Part shown: one piece after another, positions 43,034-52,143 of the stretch
Position numbering within the stretch: position 1 is the first letter of the stretch
Layout: every line of letters starts with the position of its first letter
Translations under genes and position numbers: made by a program
NCBI RefSeq assembly: GCF_023091865.1
Contig: NZ_JAHXDI010000002.1
Span: forward strand, 310,001 to 374,000
Direction: 5' to 3'
Length of the DNA: 64,000 nt
From: Chromohalobacter moromii
Lineage (GTDB): Bacteria > Pseudomonadota > Gammaproteobacteria > Pseudomonadales > Halomonadaceae
Notes under the pieces: model-generated
Databases searched by the model: none
Seen by the model: only the letters and a program-made list of their open reading frames with translations
What the model was told of the DNA's origin: nothing

Positions 43034-43354
43034 TTATCGCCACCCGCTGGCGATCACGCCCATACCGGCAAGCGCGAGACCGGCGCCGACCCAGTCGGTG
43101 GGTTGCAACGGTTCGCCATCGACCGCCCACAGCCAGCCCAAGGCGCAGACCACATAGACGCCTCCGTAGGCGGCATAGATACGTCCGCTGGCGGCGGGGT
43201 GCAGCGTCAAAAGCCATGCAAATAGCGCTAGGCTGACGGCTGCAGGGATCAGCAGCCAGGGCGAGCCTTGCTGGCGCAGCCACAGCCAGGGCAGATAGCA
43301 GCCGATGATTTCCGCCAAGGCGGTGGCGATGAATAGCAGCGTCGTGATCAGCAT
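43034..43354 (-). CDS. ynfA: YnfA-family small membrane protein
   Basis: A 106-residue protein with four transmembrane helices and the UPF0060 signature ([17 protein letters not shown], then [19 protein letters not shown]). YnfA resembles small multidrug resistance transporters, but its substrate is unsettled. It overlaps the end of the fused permease gene by 7 bases, so it may be translated from the same mRNA as the PhnCDE-type importer. Confidence 0.88.
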   Translation of the reverse strand: MLITTLLFIATALAEIIGCYLPWLWLRQQGSPWLLIPAAVSLALFAWLLTLHPAASGRIYAAYGGVYVVCALGWLWAVDGEPLQPTDWVGAGLALAGMGVIASGWR

Positions 43355-44874
43355 GTGGCTTCTCTCCCAGGATGGCCGCGCTCGCCTGGAGTATCGGCGA
43401 TTTCGCGCGGCCGGTAACGGCGTGCCAGAGCGTCGACGGCGATGTTCAGGCCGGCGGTGATCAGCAACAGGAAGAATGCCTGATCGAACATCAGATAGGC
43501 GAAGCTGGAGTCGATGTGAAAGCCCAGCGTGGCGATGCCGAGCATGCCCAGCAGCGCGGTTTCACGAATGATCGTCTCGGCGCGGTAGAACAGCAGTGCC
43601 AGCAAGCCGCCATAGAGGCGTGGCAGCAACTCATAGGTATAACGTGATGATGCCGGCAGTGCGTGGCTACCCGGCACGATGGCATCGGCATGCCGCGCCA
43701 CCAAAAAGGCGATCAGTGCGCCGTTGTGCAACGACAACGCCAGCCAGGCGGGCAACATCGAGGGGCCGAGCATCAACAGGAAGATGAACGCCAGCATCAA
43801 TTCCGGTGTCGAGCGCATCAAGATCAATACGCCTTTGCCTGCCATACGTGTCGGGCGGTTGCCGAAATGGTGGCTAGCCATTGGCCACAGCAGCAAGGCC
43901 ACTACCAGGCTACCGGCGGTGCCCATCAGCCCCAGCAGCAGGGTATTGCCGATGGCGGGCAGCAGGTCGGGTATTTCGCCGAACCACTGCCAGAGCCCGC
44001 TCCAGTTCCCTTCGAGCAGGGGCTTCGGCCATAGATCGACACTCACGAAGCGCCATAGCAGCGCGCCGTCGATGTCCGGCCAGGGCCCGAGAAGAAATAG
44101 GCTTCCTAGTGCGATCCAAGGTAGTAGGCGGCGGTGTCCCCATAGATGCAGCGAAGCGATCATGAGATAGAACACCCACAGCAAGGCACCGGCCTCTGGA
44201 TAACGCCCCTCGCGGAAGGCGCTCTCCAGATGAAAACCTAGCGTCGGCAGGCCCACGAACCCCAGTAGTACGCTCGAGCGCATGGCGCATTCGAAGCGAT
44301 AGCGGGTGTAGCTCGAAAGCCTCGCCCAAACCATGGGCAGTTCGGCATACACGAAACGCGAGAGACGTCCCACGCCCTCGGGCAGGGCATCGACCGGTGC
44401 GCGTGGCGTGAGTTCGAGTATCTCGGCGTAGACCTTGGCGAAGATGCCGGCGTAGGGGATCGTCAGGGCGGCGATGGCAGTGACGGCGGAAAGGCCGAAG
44501 ACCTGCAGCAGAAGTAGCGCCCAGAACAACTCATGAATGGCGCGCACGAACGCACAACTGCCGCGTAGCAGGCGCGAACGCGGGAAGAGCAAGGCCAGCG
44601 GGAAGCCGAGTACCACGCCGAGCAGCGTTCCCCACAGCGCAAACCCGATGGTCAGGGCGATGGCATGGGGCAGCGACTGGGTTGCCAGGATATCGGGGTG
44701 CAGCAGGCCTGAGAGCATGCGTTCCAACTCGGCCCAAGGATCGTGGGTGGTGATTGCCAGATCGGCGAACGGCAGCAATACCAGACACAGCGCGATCAGT
44801 CCCAGCGAGCGCCGAGCAAGGCGCAGATTGAGGGAGTCACCGGCGAGCAGGCCTGGGGCACGTTCGGCACTCAT
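43348..44874 (-). CDS. phnE: PhnE-type ABC permease, two permease domains fused
   Basis: A 508-residue inner-membrane protein containing two consecutive PhnE-like permease domains (about 55-260 and 290-500). Each has an assembly region near [19 protein letters not shown] in the first and [19 protein letters not shown] in the second. The internal repetition shows a fusion or duplication that makes the full channel in one chain. It overlaps the ATPase gene by 4 bases. The substrate is set by the binding protein and may not be phosphonate. Confidence 0.83.
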   Translation of the reverse strand: MSAERAPGLLAGDSLNLRLARRSLGLIALCLVLLPFADLAITTHDPWAELERMLSGLLHPDILATQSLPHAIALTIGFALWGTLLGVVLGFPLALLFPRSRLLRGSCAFVRAIHELFWALLLLQVFGLSAVTAIAALTIPYAGIFAKVYAEILELTPRAPVDALPEGVGRLSRFVYAELPMVWARLSSYTRYRFECAMRSSVLLGFVGLPTLGFHLESAFREGRYPEAGALLWVFYLMIASLHLWGHRRLLPWIALGSLFLLGPWPDIDGALLWRFVSVDLWPKPLLEGNWSGLWQWFGEIPDLLPAIGNTLLLGLMGTAGSLVVALLLWPMASHHFGNRPTRMAGKGVLILMRSTPELMLAFIFLLMLGPSMLPAWLALSLHNGALIAFLVARHADAIVPGSHALPASSRYTYELLPRLYGGLLALLFYRAETIIRETALLGMLGIATLGFHIDSSFAYLMFDQAFFLLLITAGLNIAVDALARRYRPREIADTPGERGHPGREATC

Positions 44875-45569
44875 GCCGGCTCCGGTTGGGCATCAGACGA
44901 GTGGGCGTCAGGATAGAGCGTGTCGAGATCGTCAAGCGTCAACTCGCGCGCCGGCGCGTCGAGTATCAGTTGGCCGTCGCGCAGACCCCATACGCGGTCG
45001 AAATGCGTCAACGCGAGTTCGCGCTGATGCAAGGCGATCACGCAGGTGGCGTGCTGGCTCTGAACCATATGCAGCAGGCGGCGTGCTTGGTGCGGGTCGA
45101 TGCTGGCGACCGGCTCATCGCCGAGGAATACCTCGCGCGCCTGATAGAGCGCCCGGGCGATGGCCACGCGCTGGCGTTGGCCACCGGAAAGTTGTGCCAC
45201 GGGACGCTTGAGCAGTCCTTCGAGGCCCAGCTCGCCGCAGAGTGCCTGAATGTCGCGCCAGGCGTCGCGGCGCGGGCGCAGCAGATTGATGAGATTGGCA
45301 AGCGCAGAGTGGCGCTCCAAGCGGCCCATGTAGACGTTGTGATAGACTGACAGCGGCGGTACCAGGCCGTGCTCTTGTGGGCACCAGGCCGCGCGCTGTC
45401 CGAGGCGCTCGCGTAAGGCGGCCAGGAGGGTCGACTTACCCACCCCGCTGGGGCCGAGCAATGCCACGCGTTCGTCGGCCCGAAGTTCTAGCGTGAGATC
45501 GGCGAGGACGGTGTGGCGTGCATGGCCCAGCGCCTCGCCGTCGAAACGAACGAGTTCCTTCACACTCAA
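44871..45569 (-). CDS. phnC: PhnC-type ABC transporter ATP-binding protein
   Basis: A 232-residue ATPase with Walker A GPSGVGKSTL near residue 39, signature [15 protein letters not shown], Walker B EVFLGDEPVASIDP and the switch His in IALHQREL. It overlaps the binding-protein gene upstream and the permease gene downstream by 4 bases each, so the three genes form one operon. Confidence 0.86.
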   Translation of the reverse strand: MSVKELVRFDGEALGHARHTVLADLTLELRADERVALLGPSGVGKSTLLAALRERLGQRAAWCPQEHGLVPPLSVYHNVYMGRLERHSALANLINLLRPRRDAWRDIQALCGELGLEGLLKRPVAQLSGGQRQRVAIARALYQAREVFLGDEPVASIDPHQARRLLHMVQSQHATCVIALHQRELALTHFDRVWGLRDGQLILDAPARELTLDDLDTLYPDAHSSDAQPEPA

Positions 45570-46423
45570 CGCAGCAGGCCTAGTTTCTCGCCGACGTCTT
45601 CGATGGGTTGATAGTCGTCGTTGTCGGCGGGAATGAAGCCTTGACGGGGGAAGCTCTCGAGCAGTTCAGGGTCGTGCATGTCGAGCAGGGCCTGACGCAC
45701 CTTGTCGGTAAAGCCGTCCCCATAGCGGTTGTCGACGTCGCCACGCACGGTCCATTGATAGTCGGGGTAGGTCGGTGTCTTCCAGATCACGTCGACCTTG
45801 TCGGTATCCACGCGTCCATCGGCCACGGCGGCGTCCCAGACCTTGAAGTTGACGGCCCCGATGTCGTAGGTGCCGGATTCGACCAAGGCGATGGTGCGCG
45901 TATGGTCGCCGGAAAAGCCGACGCGCGAGAATAGCGACTTGGGTGGCGCTCCGAACTGTTCGCGGATGTAATATTCCGGCATCAAGCGTCCGGAGGTGGA
46001 AGTTTTGGCGCCGAAGGTGAACGACTTGCCTTGCACGTTCTTGGGCAGGTCATCGCCCTGCGTGTCGACATCGCTGTCATGGTTAGCGATGAAGTAGGTA
46101 CGGAATTCGGCGTCTTCCTTGCCTTGGGCGATGGCGCGAGAGCCGGGTACCAGACGGCGCGCCTGGACGCCGGTCAGGCCACCGAACCAGGCCAGTTGCA
46201 CCTGGTCGTTGCGGAAGGCCGAGACGGCAGCGCTATAGGATTTGACCGGCACGTACTCGACTGCCACGCCCAGTTGGTCCTCGAGGTAATCGGCGACCTT
46301 GTCGAAGCGCTCCTCGAGCCGCGACTGGTCTTCATCGGGAATGGCCGTGAAGCGGAACGTGTCCGCCGTGGCGGCGGTGCTGACGAGAATCAACAGGCAG
46401 GCGACGAACCAGCGCATGGGCAT
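45566..46423 (-). CDS. phnD: PhnD-type substrate-binding protein (phosphonate or oxyanion)
   Basis: A 285-residue periplasmic binding protein of the PhnD/SsuA family. The signal peptide ends near residue 20 (ATA|DT); AIPDEDQSRLEERFDKVADY and the Ser/Thr-rich anion site TFGAKTSTSGRLMPEY follow. Close relatives have been annotated as phosphonate or putative selenate binding proteins, and the sequence alone does not decide. First gene of the importer operon. No phosphonate-degrading genes are near, which weakens a phosphonate role. Confidence 0.8.
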   Translation of the reverse strand: MPMRWFVACLLILVSTAATADTFRFTAIPDEDQSRLEERFDKVADYLEDQLGVAVEYVPVKSYSAAVSAFRNDQVQLAWFGGLTGVQARRLVPGSRAIAQGKEDAEFRTYFIANHDSDVDTQGDDLPKNVQGKSFTFGAKTSTSGRLMPEYYIREQFGAPPKSLFSRVGFSGDHTRTIALVESGTYDIGAVNFKVWDAAVADGRVDTDKVDVIWKTPTYPDYQWTVRGDVDNRYGDGFTDKVRQALLDMHDPELLESFPRQGFIPADNDDYQPIEDVGEKLGLLR

Positions 46424-46513
46424 ACTCCTTGGGAGAATAAACGACGCAATGAGCGTGGTGAGACGTTCATTGTCGTGACTGTGCGATGTGGCGGCAAGCG
46501 CGTTCCACGACGT

Positions 46514-47374
46514 TCATTCGTCGTGGAGCGGAAACCGCGTGGCTTGCAGACTGTCCTTTATCTTTTTGAGGTGCGGCAAGAAGTCTTCGCCGCGACGCAG
46601 CGTGACGCCCGTCGCCAGTACATCGATCAAGGCTAGATGAATCATGCGCGAGGTCATCGGCATGTAGACATCGGTGTCTTCCGGGGTGATGACTTCGAGC
46701 GTTTCGGTACACTCATGGGCGAGTGGTGAGTCGGGCGCGGTGATGCCGAGCACGATGGCGCCATTGTCACGCGCCACGCGGGCGATCTCGACCAGCTCGC
46801 GGGTGCGGCCGGTGTAGGAAACGATGACAATGACGTCGCCGGTATGAGTGGCGGCGGCGACCATGCGCTGCATCAGCACGTCTTCATAGGCGGTGACGGG
46901 CAGGTTGAAGCGAAAGAACTTGTGCTGCGCATCCTGGGCCACGGGGCCCGAGGCGCCGAGGCCGAAAAAGCTGATCTGCTTGGCCTGGATCAGATAATCG
47001 ACGGCGCGCTCGACGCGCTGGGCATCGAGTGCGCGGCGAGCGTCGTCGAGAGCGGCAATGGTGGCGCCGAATATCTTGTCGCCATAACTCGCGGCGCCAT
47101 CGTCACGTTCTACGCTGCGGCTGACATAGGGCGTGCCGCCGGCTAGGCTTTGGGCCAGTTTGATCTTGAAGTCGGGGTAGCCCTTGGCGTCGAAATTACG
47201 GCAGAAGCGGTTGACCGTGGGTTCGCTGACCGCCGCCGCCTGTGCCAGCGTGGCGATGCTCATGCCAGTGGCGGCGGCCGGGTCGTGAAGAATCACGTCG
47301 GCCACTTTGCGTTCGGAACGATTGAGTTCCTCCAAGCGGGAACGGATACGGTCGATCAGATCGAAGGCTGGCAT
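46514..47374 (-). CDS. hexR: HexR-type RpiR-family transcriptional regulator
   Basis: A 286-residue regulator. The N-terminal RpiR helix-turn-helix (about 1-77; [20 protein letters not shown]) is followed by a SIS sugar-phosphate domain (about 120-260; [20 protein letters not shown]). HexR represses zwf-pgl-eda and related genes and releases DNA when 2-keto-3-deoxy-6-phosphogluconate binds. It is divergent from zwf, its classical target, and the 282-bp gap carries a repeat array suited to multiple binding. Confidence 0.9.
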   Translation of the reverse strand: MPAFDLIDRIRSRLEELNRSERKVADVILHDPAAATGMSIATLAQAAAVSEPTVNRFCRNFDAKGYPDFKIKLAQSLAGGTPYVSRSVERDDGAASYGDKIFGATIAALDDARRALDAQRVERAVDYLIQAKQISFFGLGASGPVAQDAQHKFFRFNLPVTAYEDVLMQRMVAAATHTGDVIVIVSYTGRTRELVEIARVARDNGAIVLGITAPDSPLAHECTETLEVITPEDTDVYMPMTSRMIHLALIDVLATGVTLRRGEDFLPHLKKIKDSLQATRFPLHDE

Positions 47375-47410
47375 GCGTAATGGGAGTCTCTGTCTGCCAA
47401 GGGTGTCGAA

Positions 47411-47490
47411 TTAACTACGTTGTCACGTAACCACATTTTCCGGTAATTACGTTTTCGAGTAACTAGGTTTTCAAGTAACTACGTTGTGTT
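47411..47490. repeat. Five tandem 16-bp degenerate repeats (candidate HexR operator array)
   Basis: Five consecutive 16-bp units start at 47411, 47427, 47443, 47459 and 47475 with consensus GTAACTACGTTTTCNN; the third unit contains the palindrome GTAATTAC. HexR sites known from other gammaproteobacteria are AT-rich palindromes containing TGTAAT/ATTACA, so each unit may hold a half-site or weak site. The array lies 37 bases from the hexR start and 167 bases from zwf. Confidence 0.6.
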
Positions 47491-47572
47491 AGATGAGGCA
47501 TCCTAGCGTGGTGGCGCAGGGTCGCCAAGCCAAGTCGTTCGCGGATAGGGTCGAATGGGTGCCGCAATGGTA

Positions 47573-47582
47573 GTAAATTTAC
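47573..47582. promoter_or_regulatory. GTAAATTTAC palindrome, probable HexR site at the zwf promoter
   Basis: A 10-bp perfect palindrome that immediately precedes a TAATAT -10-like box (47584-47589). It resembles the reported HexR consensus and would block RNA polymerase when bound. Confidence 0.5.
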
Positions 47583-47609
47583 ATAATATATTTGCCGAGG
47601 AGCCCCGAT

Positions 47610-47660
47610 ATGGCTTATTTTATAGGTAAGTTAACCAGATTTTTGGGGGCCGCGTCATGA
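47610..47660 (+). CDS. Sixteen-codon leader ORF coupled to zwf
   Basis: ATG at 47610 is preceded by GAGGAG with ideal 7-base spacing and encodes [16 protein letters not shown]. Its TGA overlaps the zwf ATG (ATGA). The ribosome site is stronger than that directly before zwf (GGGGG). Translation of the leader would deliver ribosomes to zwf. There is no run of regulatory codons that would suggest classical attenuation. A chance frame cannot be excluded. Confidence 0.45.
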   Translation: MAYFIGKLTRFLGAAS

Positions 47661-49132
47661 GTCGAGATATCACGCCCGATGTCGATCTGGCCCTTTTCGG
47701 GGCGCTTGGCGATTTGGCGCTGCGCAAATTGTATCCGGCATTGTACCACTTGGATCGCGAAGGATTGCTCGGCGATACCACGCGTATCCTGGGGCTGGCG
47801 CGCCAAGAACACGATGTCGACAGTTTCCGCACCAACGTCAAGGAAGCCCTTAACAAGCGGCTCAAGCCCAACGAGCTGGAAAAGGCCTGTCTCGAGCGGT
47901 TCCTGGCGCGTCTCGACTACCAGCAACTCGACTTTGCCACCGTCGCGGGGTATGACGCCATTCGCGATTGGCATGACGCCACCGAGCGCCCCATGGTGGT
48001 ATATCTCGCGGTACCGGCCAGCATCTACGGTGATATCTGCGCCAATCTGCATGCCAGTGGCAGCCTCGATGACGAGACGCGCGTGGTGGTCGAAAAACCC
48101 ATCGGCTACGATCTCGAATCCTCTATTCAGATCAACGATGCCATCGGCGATGTGTTCCCCGAATCGCGCATTTATCGCATGGATCACTACCTGGGCAAGG
48201 AGACGGTCCAGAACCTGATCGCGCTGCGTTTCGCCAACCCCCTTTTCGGCAATCAGTGGAACCAGAACCAGATTTCGCATGTGGAAATCACCGTCGCCGA
48301 GAAAGTGGGCATCGAAGGCCGCTGGGGATATTTCGACGAGGCCGGGCAGTTGCGCGACATGGTCCAGAACCACTTGTTGCAGCTGCTGTGTCTGATCGCC
48401 ATGGACCCGCCGTCGAATCTTGATGCCGATGCCATTCGTGACGAGAAGGTCAAGGTACTCAAGGCGCTCAAGCCCTTGGTAGGCGAAGAGTTGTCGCGCA
48501 ACGTGGTCCGCGGCCAATACATCGGCGGTTCCGTCGACGGCGAGAGTGTACCGGGGTATCTCGAAGAGGAAGGTGCCAACACCGCGAGCCATACCGAGAC
48601 TTTCGTGGCCATGAAGCTCGAGGTTGCCAACTGGCGCTGGGCGGGGGTGCCGTTCTATTTGCGTACCGGCAAGCGCATGCCGGAAAAAATGTCGCAGATC
48701 GTCATCCACTTTCGTCAGCAGCCGCACTATATCTTCGATCCCGACCAGCGTGGACTCGCGGCCAACAAGCTGGTCATTCGGCTGCAGCCGGAGGAAGGCA
48801 TTGCGCTGCAGGTGCTGACCAAAGATAGCGGGCTCGACAAGGGTATGCGCCTGCGGCCCGGGCCGCTGCATCTGGATTTCAATCACGCCTTCCCCAAGAC
48901 ACGGATTCCCGATGCCTACGAACGTTTGCTGCTCGAGGTGATGAAAGGCCAGCAATACCTGTTCGTGCGTCGTGACGAGGTGGAATATGCCTGGAAGTGG
49001 GTAGATCAGCTGATCGCCGGCTGGGAGGCGCGGGACATGCCGCCGCGCCGGTATCCCGCAGGCTCCTGGGGGCCCGTGGCGTCGATCGCCATGATTACTC
49101 AGGACGGTCGCTCCTGGTATGAAGACTATTGA
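47657..49132 (+). CDS. zwf: Glucose-6-phosphate dehydrogenase
   Basis: A 491-residue enzyme oxidising glucose-6-phosphate to 6-phosphogluconolactone with NAD(P). The Rossmann start is [16 protein letters not shown], and the active-site His-Lys motif is [13 protein letters not shown] near residue 177. It is the first enzyme of the operon zwf-pgl-eda feeding the Entner-Doudoroff route. The pgl gene follows after 18 bases. edd is not in the window, so the pathway needs a gene elsewhere. Confidence 0.95.
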   Translation: MSRDITPDVDLALFGALGDLALRKLYPALYHLDREGLLGDTTRILGLARQEHDVDSFRTNVKEALNKRLKPNELEKACLERFLARLDYQQLDFATVAGYDAIRDWHDATERPMVVYLAVPASIYGDICANLHASGSLDDETRVVVEKPIGYDLESSIQINDAIGDVFPESRIYRMDHYLGKETVQNLIALRFANPLFGNQWNQNQISHVEITVAEKVGIEGRWGYFDEAGQLRDMVQNHLLQLLCLIAMDPPSNLDADAIRDEKVKVLKALKPLVGEELSRNVVRGQYIGGSVDGESVPGYLEEEGANTASHTETFVAMKLEVANWRWAGVPFYLRTGKRMPEKMSQIVIHFRQQPHYIFDPDQRGLAANKLVIRLQPEEGIALQVLTKDSGLDKGMRLRPGPLHLDFNHAFPKTRIPDAYERLLLEVMKGQQYLFVRRDEVEYAWKWVDQLIAGWEARDMPPRRYPAGSWGPVASIAMITQDGRSWYEDY

Positions 49133-49150
49133 TTTGATAGGCAGCCGATT

Positions 49151-49825
49151 ATGACAAGCATCGATGAAGGCCGTCGTTACCTTGCCGAGCGTCTCGCGGA
49201 TACCGTGGCCAAGGCGCTCGAAGCCGACCTGACCAGTCGCGAACGGGTGCTGTTGATCGTCTCCGGCGGCTCCACGCCGAAACCGTTCTTCAGCGCCCTG
49301 GCTAGCAAGGCGCTGCCCTGGTCACGTATCGACGTGACATTGGCCGATGAACGTTGGGTGGCCGACGACGATGCCGACAGCAATGCGCGTCTGGTCCGCG
49401 AGACGTTGCTGGTCGGGCCGGCCGCCGAAGCGCGTTTTCATTCCTTGACCACCGACGACGCTACCCCCGAGGCCGGCGTCGAAGCGGTTTCGGCACGCGT
49501 CGCGTCGCTGCCATGGCCGGCCAGCGTGGTCGTCCTCGGCATGGGCGGCGATGGCCACACGGCCTCGCTGTTTCCCGACAGCGAACAGCTAGCCACGGCG
49601 CTTGAAACGTCCGAGGCAGCGGTGGCGGTGCATGCGCCCAGCGTCCCGCAGGCGCGCATTACGCTGAGCGCCGCACGCCTAGCCGATGCCCATCTGCATG
49701 TCCTGCACATGACCGGCGATGACAAGCGTCGTGTCCTGGCCAACGCGTTGGGTGGCGATGATGCCCGGCAATTGCCGATTCGCACCTTTCTCTCCCAGCC
49801 GATCGCGACGTATTGGGCCCCCTGA
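49151..49825 (+). CDS. pgl: 6-phosphogluconolactonase
   Basis: A 224-residue lactonase of the DevB/Pgl type. The substrate-phosphate loop LLIVSGGSTPKPFF lies near residue 33, and GMGGDGHTASLFP carries the catalytic His/Asp region. It hydrolyses the Zwf product to 6-phosphogluconate. It sits between zwf and eda with short gaps. Confidence 0.93.
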   Translation: MTSIDEGRRYLAERLADTVAKALEADLTSRERVLLIVSGGSTPKPFFSALASKALPWSRIDVTLADERWVADDDADSNARLVRETLLVGPAAEARFHSLTTDDATPEAGVEAVSARVASLPWPASVVVLGMGGDGHTASLFPDSEQLATALETSEAAVAVHAPSVPQARITLSAARLADAHLHVLHMTGDDKRRVLANALGGDDARQLPIRTFLSQPIATYWAP

Positions 49826-49857
49826 GCCCTGCGTTTACGAATACCCGGAGCATCCCC

Positions 49858-50520
49858 ATGACTATCGACAAACAGCTTCCTTCCACTCGCACGACGGAAC
49901 TCGACGGTATCTGCCAGAAGGTGGAGGTGATTCCGGTGCTGGTGATCGATCGCCTCGAGGATGCCGTGCCCATGGCGCGTGCCTTGGTCGAGGGCGGGCT
50001 CAACGTGCTTGAGATCACGCTGCGCACCGATTGCGCGCTGGATGCCATCCGGCGTATGCGCGCCGCACTGCCGGGTGTGAGCATCGGCGCTGGCACCGTG
50101 CTGACGCCTGCTCAGTACCGGCTGGCCGAAGAGGCCGGCGTGGATTTCGTGGTCACGCCCGGCACGACCGAGGCGCTTTATCGCTATGGCGTGGAAAGTC
50201 CCGTGCCGATGCTGCCGGGGGTGGCTACGGTGTCCGAGTTGATGACTGGCTGGCAGTACGGCTATCGGCGCTTCAAGTTCTTTCCCGCGGAAGCCAGCGG
50301 CGGCGCGAAGGCGATCAAATCCATTGGCGGTCCGATTCCCGATGCTCACTTCTGCCCCACCGGCGGGATCACCGTAGAAAACGCCGACGATTATCTCAGT
50401 CTACCCAACGTGATGTGCGTGGGCGGCTCATGGCTGACGCCCAAGGACCTGGTCGAGAACGAAGACTGGGATGGCATTCGCGAGCTGGCGCGCCAGTCCG
50501 CCGAACGCTTCCATCACTAA
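49858..50520 (+). CDS. eda: KDPG/KHG aldolase
   Basis: A 220-residue class I aldolase splitting 2-keto-3-deoxy-6-phosphogluconate to pyruvate and glyceraldehyde-3-phosphate. The catalytic Glu lies in EITLRTDCALDAI and the Schiff-base Lys in RRFKFFPAEASGG. ATG at 49858 has GGAG 8 bases upstream; a longer frame begins inside pgl and is unlikely. A terminator follows. Confidence 0.93.
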   Translation: MTIDKQLPSTRTTELDGICQKVEVIPVLVIDRLEDAVPMARALVEGGLNVLEITLRTDCALDAIRRMRAALPGVSIGAGTVLTPAQYRLAEEAGVDFVVTPGTTEALYRYGVESPVPMLPGVATVSELMTGWQYGYRRFKFFPAEASGGAKAIKSIGGPIPDAHFCPTGGITVENADDYLSLPNVMCVGGSWLTPKDLVENEDWDGIRELARQSAERFHH

Positions 50521-50594
50521 GGCCGCTCATCACCAAGACTACTTGCTATTCAGCAGGTAACCGCTTCTCTCTCGACAGCTGATGCTGTTCTTCC

Positions 50595-50621
50595 GACCCG
50601 CCGTTTGGCGGGTCTTTTTTT
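50595..50621 (+). terminator. Rho-independent terminator after eda
   Basis: GACCCGCC-GTTT-GGCGGGTC followed by seven T residues: a perfect 8-bp stem ending the zwf-pgl-eda transcript. Confidence 0.92.
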
Positions 50622-50658
50622 GTTTCGTGCACGTTACCGGGATGGCGCAGATGGGTTG

Positions 50659-50692
50659 CCGTCATCTAATTGAAAGATTTCTTGCCTAATCT
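50659..50692 (+). promoter_or_regulatory. Possible Pho box and -10 element upstream of ugpB
   Basis: CCGTCAT-N4-TTGAAAG (50659-50676) resembles two PhoB half-sites (CTGTCAT). It is followed after 10 bases by TAATCT (50687-50692), the spacing of PhoB-activated promoters. The second half-site is poor. ugp genes are PhoB-controlled in E. coli. Confidence 0.35.
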
Positions 50693-50735
50693 GGCGCAAG
50701 TGGCATCGCCCCCTGTGCTGGACAAGGAGCCTTTC

Positions 50736-52052
50736 ATGCAACGTGCTTTCCTGCTTACGTCACTTGGCATTACCCTCGCTTTGGGGGGCTACGCGAGTAG
50801 CGCCCAGGCCAATACCGGCATTACCTGGTGGCATGCCATGGGTGGCGCGCTGGGCGATAAGGTCGAGCAGATCGCGGCCGACTTCAACGCCAGTCAGGAC
50901 ACTTACACCGTCAAGCCGGTCTTCAAGGGTAATTACAGCGAAACGATGACCTCTGCTATCGCGGCGTTTCGTGCCGATAAGGGGCCGGATATCGTCCAGA
51001 TCTACGAGGTCGGCACGGCGACGATGATGGGCGCCAAGGGCGCTATCGTGCCGGTTTATCAATTGATGGAGGCGACGGATGTCGAGTTCGATCCCCAGGC
51101 CTACCTACCGGCGGTCACCGGCTATTACACCGATCCTGATGGCAATATGCTATCGCTGCCGTTCAACTCCTCGACGCCGGTAACCTATTACAACCGCAAG
51201 CGCCTTGAGCAGGCGGGTGTCGAGGAAGTTCCTCATACCTGGCAGGCATTGGGCGATGCATTGGAAAAGATCGTCGATTCTGGGGCGGCGAGCTGTGGTT
51301 TGACCACGACCTGGCCTTCCTGGGTCATGCTCGAGAACTACTCCGCCATCAACGACGTGCCTTTCGCGTCGCAGGCCAATGGCTTCGAGGGAACCGACGC
51401 TAGATTGCAGTTCAATAGCACCCCTGCGGTCGATCATATCGAGCGTCTCACGCAGTGGCAGGAGGACGGGCGTTTCGCCTATGGCGGACGCTTCGATGAT
51501 GCTGCGCCCAAGTTCTACTCTGGTGAGTGCGCACTGATGATGGGATCTTCGGCGTCTTACGCCAATATCAAGGAGAACGCCGATTTCGACTTCGGTGTGG
51601 CACCGCTACCCTACGATGCCGATGTCGTCGAGAAGCCCAATAACTCGATCATCGGCGGTGCTTCGCTCTGGGTGCTCGATGGACTGGACGACGCGCATCG
51701 GCAAGGGGTGGCCGAATTCTTCGAATACCTATCGTCACCCGAGGTTCAGGCCGATTGGCATCAGTATTCCGGTTACTTGCCGATCACTCAGGCGGCGGCC
51801 GATCTGACGCGCAAGCAAGGTTTCTATGCCGATCACCCCGGTACCGATGTGGCAATCAAGCAGATTACCGCCGGCGAGCCCACCGAGAACTCCAAAGGAC
51901 TGCGATTGGGCAACATGGTGCAGATTCGCGATGTCATTAACGGCGAACTCGAAGAAATATTCTCGGGTGACGTAGGCGCCCAAGAGGGGCTCGATGAAGC
52001 CGTCTCGCGTGGCAACGCGCTATTGGAAAAGTTCGAGAGCGCTCATCAGTGA
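50736..52052 (+). CDS. ugpB: sn-Glycerol-3-phosphate-binding periplasmic protein
   Basis: A 438-residue SBP family 1 protein, the same length as E. coli UgpB. Long matching motifs include GPDIVQIYEVGTATMM, PFNSSTPVTYYNRK, NSIIGGASLWVLDG and SGYLPITQAA. The signal peptide ends near residue 24. The start at 50736 has AAGGAG upstream; an upstream extension to 50670 is rejected. It binds glycerol-3-phosphate or glycerophosphodiesters for the UgpAEC importer. Confidence 0.93.
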   Translation: MQRAFLLTSLGITLALGGYASSAQANTGITWWHAMGGALGDKVEQIAADFNASQDTYTVKPVFKGNYSETMTSAIAAFRADKGPDIVQIYEVGTATMMGAKGAIVPVYQLMEATDVEFDPQAYLPAVTGYYTDPDGNMLSLPFNSSTPVTYYNRKRLEQAGVEEVPHTWQALGDALEKIVDSGAASCGLTTTWPSWVMLENYSAINDVPFASQANGFEGTDARLQFNSTPAVDHIERLTQWQEDGRFAYGGRFDDAAPKFYSGECALMMGSSASYANIKENADFDFGVAPLPYDADVVEKPNNSIIGGASLWVLDGLDDAHRQGVAEFFEYLSSPEVQADWHQYSGYLPITQAAADLTRKQGFYADHPGTDVAIKQITAGEPTENSKGLRLGNMVQIRDVINGELEEIFSGDVGAQEGLDEAVSRGNALLEKFESAHQ

Positions 52053-52073
52053 AGCCTTCCACCTTTAAAACGG

Positions 52074-52090
52074 CGCCCGGTTGCCGGGCG
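52074..52090 (+). terminator. Intercistronic hairpin between ugpB and ugpA
   Basis: CGCCCGG-TTG-CCGGGCG, a compact 7-bp stem in the 91-base gap. It probably allows partial termination or protects the ugpB message, giving an excess of binding protein over permease. Confidence 0.6.
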
Positions 52091-52143
52091 TTCGTGTTTG
52101 AACGTGGAGGCAGATCGTCCTCATCGAGAAGCCGAGGAATGTA

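Noticed and set aside
47411-47490. A CRISPR array made of the 16-bp repeats
   Set aside because: Units are contiguous with no spacers, too short and degenerate; operator repeats fit better.
47615-48955. A 446-codon open frame antisense to zwf
   Set aside because: It mirrors the GC-rich codon bias of zwf, has no ribosome site and gives no recognisable protein; zwf is certain.
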